A stretch of DNA of 64,000 nt from Hydractinia symbiolongicarpus. Its lineage: Eukaryota; Cnidaria; Hydrozoa; Anthoathecata; Hydractiniidae. This document shows, in pieces, positions 1 to 14,200 of the stretch. The notes beneath the pieces are model-generated. The model was not told where the DNA came from and did not search any database. It saw only the letters and a program-made list of their open reading frames with translations. Location of the stretch: contig NC_079882.1 of NCBI RefSeq assembly GCF_029227915.1, positions 6,386,001-6,450,000 of the forward strand, written 5' to 3'. The position numbers and the translations under genes are program-made. Within the stretch, counting starts at the first letter, position 1; each line of letters begins with the position of its first letter.

Positions 1-101
1 CTAATTTTTGTAATGAGAGCAATTTTTGTAATTTATGAAGTGTATGGTCAGTTGAGATTTACACCATCTATTATGCCACATTTGTAGATATACGAAGGCA
101 A

Positions 102-186
102 TCATTCTCGTCCCAAGAGCTCTTTGAGATTAAAACCTTGAAACCGTCGAGGTTTATATCTCAAAGAGCTCTGGGGTAGAGAATGA
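102..186. repeat. Short hairpin / MITE-like inverted repeat
   Basis: Two arms of about 36 nt are near-perfect reverse complements. The left arm begins CATTCTCGTCCCAAGAGC and the right arm ends CTCTGGGGTAGAGAATG; a loop of roughly a dozen bases separates them. The core AAGAGCTCTTTGAGA/TCTCAAAGAGCTCT pairs without mismatch. It lies upstream of nothing coding on the plus strand and beyond the 3' end of the C1orf131-like gene. It could be a small inverted-repeat transposon or a solo hairpin repeat. No target duplication was identified with certainty. Confidence 0.7.
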
Positions 187-882
187 AACGCAATTACATA
201 GGGGCCGGTCAATTTATTTTCTTGGACTTATCCGCCAATCTCCATAATTTTCGCATGTTAAATTGCTCACAAAAAACAAAATGTCAAGACTGTTCGATTT
301 TCACCCAGCTAATTCCCTGACTTTTAAAAAAATTACCAAATTCTCTTAATTTTCGCTGACTCTTTGCAATTTTAAATCTCGAGTTTTCCAAGTTTGCCAG
401 ATTATTGGCCACCCTGAATTACAAATCGAGGAAAGAATTAACCTTTTAATGCTCAATTGTGCCAAAAACAGGGTTGCAGGGTGTGGGATGCAGACCTACT
501 GGTATGCTGAAGACAAACCAAGTTCTACAATTGTCCCAAAATTTTCACAAAACAACACATTACTTATGGCATTCCTGTCATAGTTTTAAAATCCATTAAC
601 ACTAGAGTAATCTTCTCCTAGGCATAGTACACTAAATTTGTCATGCAATAAATCCTCACTTTCGCCTCATATTACCTTATTCGTATAAAACCGCATAATT
701 AAATCCCCGACAAAAGTCTTTGTACAAAACTGGATAATTAAATTCCCGACAAAACTCTTCGTGCACGAACCCTGAACAAGTTATGAATTATTAGTTAGGG
801 GGTTAGTACACATTAAAAACAACATGTTAGTAGGTGTTAAGTTCAATTTGTCGAAAAAAAATAAATAAGAAAGATACTACTG
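187..882. other. Intergenic DNA, no gene seen
   Basis: AT-rich sequence between the terminal hairpin and the 3' end of the C1orf131-like gene. It should contain the 3' UTR and poly(A) site of that minus-strand gene, but I could not point to a convincing signal. The pieces near 660-780 (taattaaatccccgacaaaa and a close variant) are a short degenerate direct repeat. No open frame with protein-like composition was seen. Confidence 0.5.
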
Positions 883-1392
883 CTATTTTGGTTTCTTCTT
901 AAAAACATCGTTTTTATTAACTCTGATTTTGTTGTTGCTCGTCGCAGATATTTTACCTAAATTTGATTTGTCCACCCACCTTCCCAAATTTAATTTTGTA
1001 GTCAACTTAACGTCGTCTGTTTTCTTTTTCTTTTTAAATATACCCATTGCTCTCTCAAGTTCCTTTTCTTTCGTCTCTTTTAATTTGCGTTTCTTTATTC
1101 GTTCCATCAACATAGGATAGGGGACTTTTTGTTGTTTCTGTTTGTGTGCGCCTAAATACTCTGCATATTTTTGTTGGTTTCTTTTTTGTTCTTTTCGTGT
1201 GAACCCGGTAATCCCAAATTCTTTGACTTCTTTAGCGACGCTAATAAAATCGTCCTCCTCGCTTTCGGCTTCGATTTTCTTCGAACGTTTCTTAGCTTTT
1301 ACTTTTGCTTTGTTTTTGCCAGGCTCTTGAAAAACGATCACTTTCGGCTCACGATCTTTCTTCATGGGGAAAGTTAACTCTGTATTATTCAT
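883..1392 (-). CDS. C1orf131: C1orf131 / DUF4602 family nucleolar protein
   Basis: A 169-aa, Lys/Glu-rich protein. The conserved block KEFGITGFTRKEQ, followed by YLGAHKQKQQKVPYPMLMER and ending near FKKKKK, matches the C-terminal block of vertebrate C1orf131 (FGITGY..., LGAKPPKK..., IFKKKK). That family is reported as a component of small-subunit ribosomal RNA processing; the family role is established knowledge and the assignment here is by motif. I chose the Met at 1392 because the longer frame up to 1503 would begin with a hydrophobic stretch that is translated intron: reading the minus strand, a good acceptor (ttgtttgtttttag) lies a few bases before this ATG, with a possible donor near 1479. 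The first exon is therefore probably a 5' UTR exon. It is the last of three tandem minus-strand genes. Confidence 0.8.
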   Translation of the reverse strand: MNNTELTFPMKKDREPKVIVFQEPGKNKAKVKAKKRSKKIEAESEEDDFISVAKEVKEFGITGFTRKEQKRNQQKYAEYLGAHKQKQQKVPYPMLMERIKKRKLKETKEKELERAMGIFKKKKKTDDVKLTTKLNLGRWVDKSNLGKISATSNNKIRVNKNDVFKKKPK

Positions 1393-2296
1393 ATTTATAG
1401 CTAAAAACAAACAAATAAACAAAAAGTAAATAAAAAAAAGTATGAAAGAAGATAAACAAACAAATAAACAAACAAACCGGATTTCCACTTGCAAAAATAG
1501 CACATTTAGAACGAAATTTGTGACGACAAAAATTTAACGGAAAAAAATGCAGCCTGATTTTCAATATTTTCGCGGAAAAATTATAGGCGACAGAAAATCC
1601 AGAATTTTAAAAATTAGTTTGGAATTGAACTTGAATGTTTTGTTAAAGGAAAGTAACAACATACGTTAAAGATTTCGGCAATCTCCTTTTTCGTACAACG
1701 ACGAATATAACAGTAACAACATTAGCAAACAACAATGCTAGCAGAAAATTCGAAAACTCGTAAAAAAAATTGAATAAATTAAATAAAATGGCTGTGTGAG
1801 TACTAATGTTAACAAATATAGAAAAAATGATATTTATAATTCACTATAACTTTAAATTTCTATTGTTATTTTATACAATTAATGGAAGAACTTTGGTACT
1901 TAGATTCTTTTAAAGAAGAACATTAAACAGGAAAACTTATTTGTGGCGGTTATTCAAACAACGACCACTTATTTTTAAGACAGATCTTCCGAACGATGGA
2001 CTACAAATTTCTATATTCAAATCCTTTCTTAGTCTTTTTTCTGTAAGAAAGTCCTAGAATTCATAAAGGATCATGTATAAACGAATTTTAAATGTATTAA
2101 AATATCTCTTTAACGTGGGAATAGCGTTCATCGTACAATGCATTCCAACGATACCCACAGCCAGGTGGATGCAGCAAGTTGAGCACCATTGAAACAACAA
2201 ATTATTCCCGATCATCGTCGTCGTCGTCCATGTCACTTAATTCCCATATCTATCAAGAAGAACGAATATATTACAAAAATGCGTCATCATGCGTCA
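1393..2296. other. Short intergenic region: C1orf131 upstream DNA and ATG7 3' UTR
   Basis: About 0.9 kb separates the ATG7 stop codon from the C1orf131-like start. The part next to 1404-1479 looks like a 5' UTR intron of the C1orf131-like gene (donor gtttgtttg, acceptor gtttttag on the minus strand). The rest should hold its promoter and the ATG7 3' UTR. A (CGT)n-like run at about 2211-2230 is simple sequence. No additional gene was seen. Confidence 0.5.
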
Positions 2297-5200
2297 TCAC
2301 ACGTCATCAGTTGTCACGTCAACGTTGTCATCATCACTATCACTTAATTCCTCAACCTGAATGAATGACAAATAAAAAAAAAGGTACTGAGACAGTGTTT
2401 GTGCATGAATGTTGACAAATACACAAAGAACAAAAACAACAACAACTGTAACGACAACAACAACAATAACGACAACAAACAATAACAATAATAACAACAA
2501 CGACAGCAACAACGACAGCAACAACGACAAAGCAATAACGACAACCACAAGAACAACAACGACGGTAACGACAAAGCAATAACGACAACAATAAGAACAA
2601 CAATAACGACAACAATAACAATAACAATAACAAAAACTACGACAACACCAACCACAACAACAACGACTGTAACGACAACAACAATAACGACTGTAACGAC
2701 AACAACAATAACGACCGTAACGACAACAATAACAATAACGACTAAAATAACGACAACAATAACAATAACAAAAACTACGACAACACCAGCAGCAACAACA
2801 ACAATAACAGTGAAGCAAGAACGCACATAAAGAAAAACAACTTACATCAGCGTCTACGATAGAATTATGAAGTTCTGTTAGACCTGTCATATCTTCGATA
2901 TACTTGGGTATATTAAAAGCTTGTTTCAAAAATTTGAAGCCTTCTCTCTCATAGGCTTCGATGACCTAAATTTAACAATTACTAATATATATAATATAAC
3001 ACAGTTATTTAAAACTAGATACTCCTTTAAATTAAAATTTAAATAAAAAAAGAAAAACGAAATTTGAGTTTGTGAATCTGAACTTCGTACAGCCACTAGA
3101 TAATCACTTAAAATTTTTTTTAAAAAAACACCTTTTCAGCCCCCTTAATTTTACCTCAAACATAATAATAAAACCGATAGTAAACCGACAGTTAACCGAT
3201 AGTAAACGAACAAGTAACTTGCAATATAACTTGAATTTCGTAGCAGCAAGTAAGAACTTAATAGTTAAAGTTATATCTTTGTTTAAATTGTTTAATAAAA
3301 TCGTCAAAAAGAAAATAGATAGGAAGATTCAGGAAGCAGTATTAGTTGACATGAAAAAATTGCGCACAGAGAGTTTTTGTCGTCAGCAAGCAAGTGACAA
3401 CCGAAAATAAAACGTTGAATTGATTTATTTGCACTGAACGAAACGTGACAGGAAAGAAGAGGTTGTCACAGGAAACAAGAGGTTGTTACAGCCAACTTTT
3501 TACAATTTTCAAAACCTTACATCTATTGATGTAAGCGCCGCCACACTTCAAAACATTTCACCACACGAATTATTTTTAGAACATGTGATGTCATTTGGGG
3601 ACGCAAATAAACTCGATGAGCTAACTAATCTCAGAAACTTCGTGACAAAAAATACCCAAGGATTAATAGCAAAAGCAAACATTTTACGATGTTCTTTAGT
3701 CCTTGTGGTAATACTGACAACAACAACCTTGTACCCATACCTAACAGAATTTTTTTTTGCTATATCCAGAGGCTAGTGTCTTAAATTAGTCATTCAAGTT
3801 GTATTGTATTTATAAAAGAGAATGTATCGGGATATAAAACTTACGGCTGATTTAGTAGTTTTTAATCGTAATTTACACACGTCCAAATAAAATTTTTTTT
3901 ATCTTTGAACCAACTACTCACGATGTAACTTTGTTTTACGATATAACAGAATTGTTGTGCAAAAATTAAAACGACGGCGTTTTTAAAAAACAGCTACATA
4001 AATAAAATACCAAAAGTGACAAACTCTGAATTATTTTTTAACTTTTCCTTTAGGCAGGAAGACGCATAAGGTTGTGAAATTAAAAAATTAAATAAAAACA
4101 CACACAAAAACAAACAAATAAACCGGTCTGTCAAATCACATCGATAATCAAAATAATAAATAAAGCAATAACAGACTTACCAAGGGTGAACAGCCAGTGC
4201 ATTTATCGAACGCAAGTGTGGCTGGAAGCACAGTGTGGTAACGTGATAAAAAACATCTCAACTGAAAAAAATAAAACAAAAGATATAATTAGTCCCCTTA
4301 GTATGTTGTCAAGACAGCACAGGAAATTAAAAAAATCAGGTAACACTCTAAAGCGACTTCAAGAAAAAAAATGAAGGTCTGGACAACAAGTTGTGAAATT
4401 AGAAATCGCATAATAAACTCGCAAAACGAAGTGTTCTTAAGTAAAGAAAACTATAGAATAAAAATTAGCCCTTTTCTTATAACACTTTTCCTGTTATTAT
4501 TAAACAAGCCAGCCATGAATTAAATGTCAAGTTTCGAAAATTAAATTACACCCAACTAACTGTTAACAAAAAATATTCTGGTCACAATTCAAGACACAAA
4601 AAAATCTTACAAGACCACGCAAGGCGTCACTAGCAGCGATATAGCACAACCATCGCATATTAAGTATCATTACACACGAAAAATATTTTTAAAAAAATGT
4701 GATAACTTTTTCGATAAAATGTCAACAATACAAAGGAGAAATAAAAAGATCAAAGATACTTTTAATTAAACATATAAAATTGATGAAAAGCAGGCAGATA
4801 ATGCAGATAATACAAGTTAAACAAACATTGAAAGTGTGAAAAAAGCACGATTATCATTTCAATCATGAGTGGGTCGCCATTTGATCAGACAAACATCAAC
4901 ATACGATCAAGATGCGATTTACTCTTTTCTATCAGTTCCTACGCAGTATTTTAAACAAATAAAAAAATAAATATAATTTCATAAATGGTATGTATTTCTG
5001 TATGACACCCACTCGACTGACAGCTGACAATTTGATTAGCTCAAAAATCACACAGTGGAGTTTTACTTTTAATAATCAATCCAACTTATAACGTTTATAC
5101 GTAAAGTTCATTTATCATTGGAGGTATAAATTGTTGGCGAAAAAACAGCAAATCACAACATTAGACAAATTTCTTAATTTTAAAATTTGGCTCAGTATTA

Positions 5201-8200
5201 TTTCTAATTTCTCTTTAACGTTTGCTCAGTAAATCCTTATTGCGTATATACTTCTTTTTCCTATTCCATACCCTTCAAAAAAAAATGAAATCCTCAACCG
5301 TTAAAAGAATTCCCCAATTCGGGATGCCAATACCGCTCCTGAATTTATAATAGCGACAAATGTCACTGTTAGCACTAAAGAACTAAACTGACCTAGGTTG
5401 AATTAAAAAAAGAAAAATTTAAAAACGAATCACAACTTAACAAAAATTATTTAAACACAGAGTGGGTCAGTCAGTAAATGCAAGAAAAGGAGGTTAAAAA
5501 TAGGTTAGCATTATAGCAGAAGTTACCTGGTGAGGTATGATTCCAAGTGGTGTTTCAAACTCAGCTGTCAAATGATTTTCATTGGCACTTGTTTCAGCTG
5601 GTGCCAGTGGTCTGAAAAGAAGAAACTAACAACTAAAAGTTCACAAAAGACGTTAGTACCTCATATTGGGCTGAAATTCAAGAAATTAAATCCGAGAAAT
5701 TAAATTTCTATTAGCATTTCTTTAGAGTTGTAAGATCTAAAGCAAATACATAACAGCATAGAAGCAAAACGATCGGACACAACGAACGAAGCTTACCCAA
5801 GTGGATGCTGTAAGATGGACACCAGCAGTTCGACTGCTAAAGCACTGGCCATCATGGAAACACCAGGTCTTGATACAGTGCACTGTTGATCTAATGTGCG
5901 ATCAAGCATAGACTATAAAGAAAAATATCAACATTATAAAAACTTGTATCTAACTCGTTGATGTTTATGAAGTTTACAGACAAATTTTTGACCCTTATGC
6001 ATACAATTTTTTGGTCCTGATAGTCAAGATACAATAAAGTCAGTCACTTAACGTCCTTGATTTTTTCTTAGTAACGTTCTTTTTATAAAACTCCCTTTAA
6101 GGAACAATATCTTGTTTGAAATGAGTCACATTCCTCGAAAGTCTATGGTGGGAATGCACTGATATAGGTACAGTCAAGGAGACGATAGTAATATGGGACA
6201 ACGCAAAAGATAAAACTAATAATCTTACATTTCCTGGCGCAACTACATCATTGCAAAAGTAACAACCAAGTTGACTTCCACACATTCGAACGCTTTTCGA
6301 TGAAAGAGTTTCATTGCTGGATTCAGTTGGCTTCGTTTTCGTGCGAAAACCATGTCTCATGATCATGAATGTATCGAATCCAAGAGCAGCGTTGATTAAT
6401 ATCTAAAAGTAAATAAAAATAATAACAAATGACAAAAACAAGACTAAAATATTTCTTTACTCATTCATGCTACACTTACTCGATGAATCAAACAAACAAA
6501 CAAACAAACAAACAAACAACAAAATACAAAACCACCGTGACTGTTTCTGCTACATCATACCTTTTCTTTGGAGTTAGCAATAACAGTTGGCAACCATCTA
6601 CTTTCTCTAGTGTCCATCAGCAAAAAGATGGCATCGTGTTCTTCGATCAACTTTTCAAGCAACTCAACATCACGTTTTATTCTTTCTTCATCTGCATGGA
6701 AAAGAAAAACGAAGTGACTTTAGGTTTTGGCTTAAAATCTAAAATTAGTGTCCTAGACACAGCGAGGAAGCACCATTCAAAAGTAGCAAAAAATATTTTA
6801 CAGGATTCATAAGTTTGACGCAATCGTTTTGGCACATACGATCACGATACACAGGAGATTATATTTTAAAGGGTTTCAGAGGACTTTAAAGCATCGGCAT
6901 TAAAGCCAATATTTAAATTTGTTTTTATTTTTGTCCATTCGTGATAGAATGGCAAGGTACAGAATCTTGGTTATTGTGAAACGTAGATTCTATATAAACC
7001 TTTGCATATAGATTAGAATTGTACAAAGAAGTGTTTTATGTAAGAAAATTTCACATACCCTTTTCAACGACAGAATGTCCAGGCATAGGAATGCTTAATT
7101 CGTAAGCGCTCGAGTTCTAAATAATAAACAAGTTCAGTCAAGTATTTTTATCTAAAAATCAACCTTCCTCTGAAACTGTTTGGCTAATACAACAAAAATG
7201 TTGGACACTCTAAACTAAAATCCGAGGTCTGCAAACTATGGGTGAACTACTTTCATCCAGCAAAAATAGATGAAAGCAAAAGGATTAAATCTGCTACAAA
7301 ATACTTATTAGAACGTGCATCCCAAAACTTAGTTAATCAGAACAAGCCACAGTTTACAGTGGAATACTTGTGAGATTTCTTTAAAATTACAAAACTTACC
7401 ACGCCAGGAAATATTCTTTTTAATGAGTCTGCTGCAGCTTGAGCTTTTGGTTTACCTCCATTTAAACAATCTTCAAACGCAAACAAAGTTTGGCGAACAG
7501 GATTTGAGTAGGATACTTTTGAGTTATCAACAAATGTGATTGTTCGGACACCCCACCCCTGAAGAAGAACATAAAATATCAATTTCTACAAAAAAGAATG
7601 GTACTCCAATATGTAGCTACTTCTTTCTATTAGTTGAATAGAATTTTCATAATCTGCTAAAATGTCTGCACAAAATTCGCCACAGGGGTTCTAATAACAC
7701 AAAATAGCAATTTAACTGCATTTGTCAAACTAGGAATTTTTATTTTAAAAATTAAACTTTCGTTGTTGCGTTCTTAACTAAAACAGAAGCAATTTTAAAA
7801 ACTAACCAAAAGTGAACGGGCCACGTTGCAGCCCAATGTGCCAGACCCTAACAATAAACATTTCGTTGCACTGATCTTTTCTAGATTTAAATCCGGCACC
7901 AAACGCCATCTCATGAGTTTTAGGTTTAAGTCAACTGCAGACTCAGCAAGTTTCACTGGATCCATAGTAGAGCTTAAGTTTACCATTCGTGGGCCCATCT
8001 TGTCTCGTTGGTTCTTTTCCCATCCAATAGCAACTGTTTCATCTAAACAATAAACATAATAATAGGTAACATATCATATGCCAGTTTAGAGCTGTTCGCT
8101 CTGCAGGGTAAAGGAAAACAAAACAGTTAGTGTAGTTAATAAGCCACTTAATAAAGCTATAAAAGACGAACTCACTTAAAGCTCAAAATACTTTGTCAAA

Positions 8201-11200
8201 GTTTCACGTTTTCCACACAGTGTAAAAAGTGTCGGTCTTATAACCCTTATCCTTTTGTTTAAAATAATTATAGCACATATATTTATTCTACATATAATAT
8301 TTGCATTGATTCTGTAAAGCATAAAATATAAATTTTGCAAATCAAACGTTTGCAATTTCATTTTAAAACTTAGTAGCATCACCTTAGAGAAAACTTTTTA
8401 AGTCTTAGGATACAATTCAAAAATTGAAGCTAAAAACTTTTTTAAATAGGGGAGATTTAATTCCTTCAATTCAAAAGAATTGCTTCATAAAATAAAAACA
8501 CATAACCTTGTGTAAAAGTTACATACCTTCATTTAAGTCAATTTGAGGAATTTCATTAAATTCTATAACTAAACTGTGTTCGATTTCCCTTCTACCATCA
8601 CGGATACGATCTCTGTAACATATCACTGTTAGTTTTTTTATATTTTTGCCTCTAGAAAAGAAAAGCAAAAATATTTCCTAATCAATGTTGTTGTCATGTT
8701 TTATGAAATTAAAGGGGTTTTTGCCTGCTGCTACTTTGCTTCACAGATCAAAAAGTCAGCTAATATAATAGAGGCTAGTAGTTTTAAAACTGTTTCATCA
8801 TGTATTACCCTAATGGGAGCTGGGGCCCAGGTATAAAGGCAGGGGGCTAGCAAACAAGGGAAAACTTAGCCAGTAACATAAACCCATATGACTGATTATA
8901 GTACAGCATTCAACAATCACTTTTAGTTACAATGAAATTACAAAAACATGATTATATGACTTTATCCATCCAATACTTTACCTTTTATATGCCACATATG
9001 TCAGTAGGTTTCGTAAAGGCCAGCCGGGATGTTCTGATAACGTACTTGGGTCAGAAAATCCAATAGTGACCTAAGAACAGCAGAAAAAAAACAACCCGAC
9101 CAATGTATTACAAGGAAAATTAACTGGTAAATATAGACGTTTTCTTTTATTAACACAAACTTACTTCACTATCATTCTGGTAAAAACTGTCCCATTCATG
9201 AAGTTGTGCTGATAAAAATGCATTGCTTGATTTCTTTAGCAAAAACACAGATGGATCTGTAATAAAAATTTCTCAGTTCATTAAAAAAATAAACTAACTT
9301 AATGAAGGAAGGAAGGAATGAAACAGGGCGCAAATAAAAAGGTGCGAGATAGGGAATTATAGCATTAACCATTCACATCAATTTATTCTGCACAAACATG
9401 CAGGCACTTAAATTATAGCAGTTATAAATTCTGCACTATAAGCAGACGTTTAGCTAAGAAAGATATAAAACCAAAAAATCATGCAATTATTCAACGACCA
9501 TAACAAAACTTTTAAAAACGTAGAAATTGAAACATTTTAAGGCTCTTATTAGGATATTCTATAATGGTAATATTGCTGATAAAGAGCTGATCATGATGCT
9601 TGACAATAAACAAACTTTCAAATATCAATGGCCTAGTGTAAATGGGTGAATCAGTTTCACTTAAAATAAGCATTTAAGTCAAAATAATTGCTTTAATATT
9701 CTTGAATCTATTTTTCTTAATTTTTTTTGTTTAGAAAAGTAGTTTTCTGAGAGAAATTACTGAATCCCTGCTATTGACTTTTATTTGGAAAAGTCATCTC
9801 AAAGCATTGAAATAACACTAAATAAAAACAGACTGTTACGAAAACAATCACAGCCTACAGACAGTCGTCACAAATTACACCAAAATCTTGTAATATTTTT
9901 TTCTAACTAATTTGACACTGAAACACCCTTGCAAGATAATAAAGTGATCCAATGGCTTCAAAACCCCATTCCATGTGCCCTTAATTTAAAAAGATACAAC
10001 AACAAATTTTACAAGAACCTACGATATTGCTAAAGATGTATTCATCTTGTAGAAAAACTAAATGTAATAATGTTACAAACTTTCTTACCATGTCCTAAAA
10101 TTTGGTTCAATGAGTCATAGCATGTCTGTAATGACGCCAACTTTAATAAAAAGGAGAAGTGTAAATATCTACATATAAAAAAGTATTAAAATTTCAAAGG
10201 AATCAGATGATACAATAATTTTTATATAGGAGACTTTGCATAATATCAAGTGGAACATTTATAAGAGTGTGAATAAATATTTTCAGTGGCTAACTATAGA
10301 TCACAGTTTTAAAAACAAAAGCACATAATAAACAAAACAAAAATAAATCGTTCAAGGCCAACCTCTTCTTTGTTACAAGCTTCCGTAATAGTTTTCTGTG
10401 AAGCAACCACAAAATTCTCTTTAAGTGATACTGCTGGAAATGCAAACCAGTAGTAAAAATGGTATTTCTTTAAATCCTTTAAAATAAAAGTAAATAAATG
10501 ACAAAAAGTTAAAAGACAAAAGAAAGATCTGACACACTGTAAATGAGGCATGATTTTTTTGTCAAAAGAGACATTTTTGACAGCTGCAAATGACAAAGGT
10601 TGCCAAGGAAAAGCAAGACAAGTTAATGTTGTTTATAATCACAATACAAGTATTTCCATGTTAAAGAAAAAAAAATAAACTAATCTAATCAAAGAAAACA
10701 AAGTTTTAAAAAAAATTAAGAATGCACTTGATTGATATTACGTATAGCGTAATAATATGTATATGCATAATATGTTTTGTCTAAAAGTACTTACTGCAAA
10801 TGTTAGAACCAGAAATCGGTTCAGCAACTCAGGATTCTTTTCAACAGCGCCAGATTTAATATCTGACACAATCTATATACAGAAAGCAAAATTTCATATT
10901 TTTTTGCAATCTAACTATTAGACGTTGAAGTGAAAGGGTTGATACTCAGCCAACAGACGATTTTATTATTGAGATAAAATTAACATTTTTTTGCAGGAAA
11001 AATTTCTTTTGTGTGTTACAGGATTTCTCTAGAAATATATATTTTGTTTTATTACACTCTAATTCTATAAAAGTAACACAAATTGTAAAATCATTGACAT
11101 CAAGATAAATGTTAATGTTATTTTAATTTGATTATGGCCTAAAGTAAATCATGAAACTTACATAAGGTCAACACCAAATTAACCTGAAGTGTTATGTACA

Positions 11201-14200
11201 GTGAACTATAAACTTGTTTCCATGAAAACAAGGGACAACAAAATAAAAACAGATGCACTAGACATCTACGCCTACATGTTGTTGTGGTCATCTTACACTA
11301 AGGACTATGTTTTATTTCAAGGAGTCATATTAACCACAAGTTTAATCTTTAGTTGTTCAAATGTTTAGCTAACTACATCTTTTTTTATTTGGGGGGGCAA
11401 AATTAATTCTGAACCATGGGGAGAAAAAGATGCTTATTCCCATAACAAAATTTTTGTTAAATATAAGTAATAACATTTCATATAGGAAAATTACTAAATT
11501 TAATCGTTTTTGTCACTTGTCACCCCAACCTCCTTTTAACCCCTATAATATGCCAAAAACAAAACAATTGAGACAATTTCAAGAAAACTTGTACATGAAT
11601 AAAAACCATGAACAATCAATCAAATAAATGCAAAGAAAAACAGAGGATTTTTTATTTTTTACAAAGCAAACATGCAAAACAAATGAGTCTGCTTTCCTTA
11701 TTTATTTACTTTTGTTTGTTTTTTTGTGATCTCCCTTCCTTCCCCGTACATACTTATTGCATGCCTCGTTTATAGCGCTAAGCTCTACACAAGACAAGTT
11801 TGACATCATTTTATTAATTTGTCATCCTTTATTAATCACATAATCTTTATGACATAAAATTCTGTAAGACAATGCAATTGTATGCCTACACAGTGACATA
11901 TGCAACAAATATCTGGTAATTTGACTTGTTCCATGTATTTATATAGCTTAATATATAGCATGTATATGCTAGGAAAAAATAAACAAGTGTTTTAATTGCA
12001 ATTTTTTGTTAACACTGGCTTTGTTTCGTTTTTTTCTTATATTGTAGTAGCATTAGTACATAGTAGCGAGGTAAAGAGAGACTATTTTATGGAGATGAAC
12101 AGAAAAGCAGCTTTGATTGTATTTCACGTTCCCCGATAAAACTAAAAAACCAACCTTATTTGCTGCATCTTTAACTAACAATTTTTTGTCACAATTCTTA
12201 AACTCTTCTGTAGTGTTCTTGATGAAGATTGAACCAGGACACTTGAAAGATCTTGGGACATGACTGACTTTTCTAAAGATGAAAAAATTTAATGAATTGA
12301 CAAACACGTAAACGAAAATGAACAAGCCAGTTTAGGTAACAATTGAAATTATTCTTGGCTATTTATTAGTTGAAAATATAATTAGAGGATCGAAATGAAT
12401 AAAAATAATCCAATCAGAACATACCAATAAAAGAAATTATTTTTGGGGTTGATAGAAAAAATAGCTTTTTTTAAGTGTATGCTTTCTGGTAAGTTTGTCT
12501 TTAATTGGATTAAGAACCTTTTCTAAGTATTTACTTTTTAGAGTGCATTCCTGGAAGATTTCTGTCTATACTATTTCTAGTTTCTTTATAATCAGACTCT
12601 TATTATTCCAGTCTATAATATGATAATTCTTCCAGCTATGGTCTGCAATATTTTTCTTGTCTGTCTCAGTGTTGCCTAGGACCCAATGATTGGACATTAA
12701 TTTTGTCTCACCAATAAAAACAGCATCACAATCCTTACAAAAGACAATATTACATGGATTCTGTAGACTTAAATGTTTTTTAGAAGCAAAAGCATACACT
12801 TTGTTTTTATAGATAGAAAACCTAGCTTTATTTTCCTTTAGTGACCACCAAAGTAAGTAAGTAAGTAAACATTTATTTACCTAAGAAATGACAATTTACA
12901 TTACTAAAAGAATAAATTAGCAATTAGGAAGGAGACTTTCCCGATAGCCAAGGCTAAACAAAGGAGAAAGCCACCAAGAAAAATGTGAAATATTTTCATA
13001 TGTCAGTAAATACTGTAAGTTTACAAAGATTAAAATAAAAAAGCATTATTGATTATAATTAGTATAAATGAAAATTCAGTACCATATAGTCAAATAGAAA
13101 AAAGTAATGAGACAAAATAATGAAGATGGAAAGCTAGTTGATGTATTGACTCATGTAGAAACTTGTAGCTAGGGATTTGATTGTGCTTAATTTACAGTTT
13201 GTGAGGTTAGTATCAGGATAATTTCTTTGCAGATTGTTCCACTGTAATGTGGAGATTCTAGAGAATGAAAAAGATCCAAACGTCGATGTGTTAACTGTTG
13301 GTTCAATAAGCAAACCAATTGTGTTACATCTAGTTTTATGAGAGTGTGAGATTCGATCAAATTTGAGTGAGGTAAGTGTGTCAGATGGGAGGTTAGAGTT
13401 TAGGAATTTGTGGATAAATTGAATGTTAAGGACTTTAACTAGGTCGAAGAATTTAAGAATTCCAAGTTCTGCAAATATAGGCAAAGATGGGGATCTTGGT
13501 TCACTGAAGGTGATCAGCCTAAGGGCAGCCTTTTGGAGGGTAAGTATTCTGTGGGCTACCGTGGTGTCTCGAGTGCCCCATACTTGGCAAGCATAGCTTA
13601 AGTGAGAACTAAAGATAGCATGGTAAATGTTTAGCAGGGGTTTTAGGGGAACATAGTGACGAATTTTAGATAACATCCCATTGGCTCTTTGAAGTTTAGT
13701 AGCCACAGATGAGACATGATACTTCCAGGAAAGATGTTCATCAACATGAACACCCAGGTATTTCACACTTTTGCTAGGATAAATGTGCTTACCGCATAGA
13801 ATTAAAAAAGGTAAAAATTCAAGCCTACGAGATTGGGATCTAAATACAAGAAACTCTGTTTTGCTGGAGTGATATTTTGTTGGCATTAAGCCAACACACA
13901 AGGCGTTTAAGATCAGCATTCATCCCTCTACAAAGGGATTCTAGTGATTTTGAGAATTTCAGCAGATGAGTGTTGTCAGCAAAATGATAGGTCTCTGACG
14001 ATTTGATACAATTATGCAGATCATTAATATACAACAAGAACAGCAGCGGACCAAGAACAGAGCCTTGAGGCACACCATGTAGAATGGCTTTAAGTTGAGA
14101 TTTGAATTCACCGATTGAGACATACTGGAGACGACCAGTTAAATAAGACCTGAACCAATCATTTGCTTTCCCCCGAATACCATAGTGATTTAGCTTGGAT

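Noticed and set aside
2297-2929. Long minus-strand Val/Cys/Tyr-rich open frames over 2344-2929
   Set aside because: They are translations of the AAC/ACG triplet repeat in the last ATG7 intron; only the two ends (2846-2965 and 2297-2356) are real ATG7 exons.
4186-4374. Plus-strand 62-codon frame
   Set aside because: Antisense of ATG7 exon 17 (4181-4261) plus intron; the exon explains the openness.
6429-6812. Plus-strand 127-codon frame
   Set aside because: Antisense across ATG7 exon 13 and a CAAA microsatellite; no protein features.
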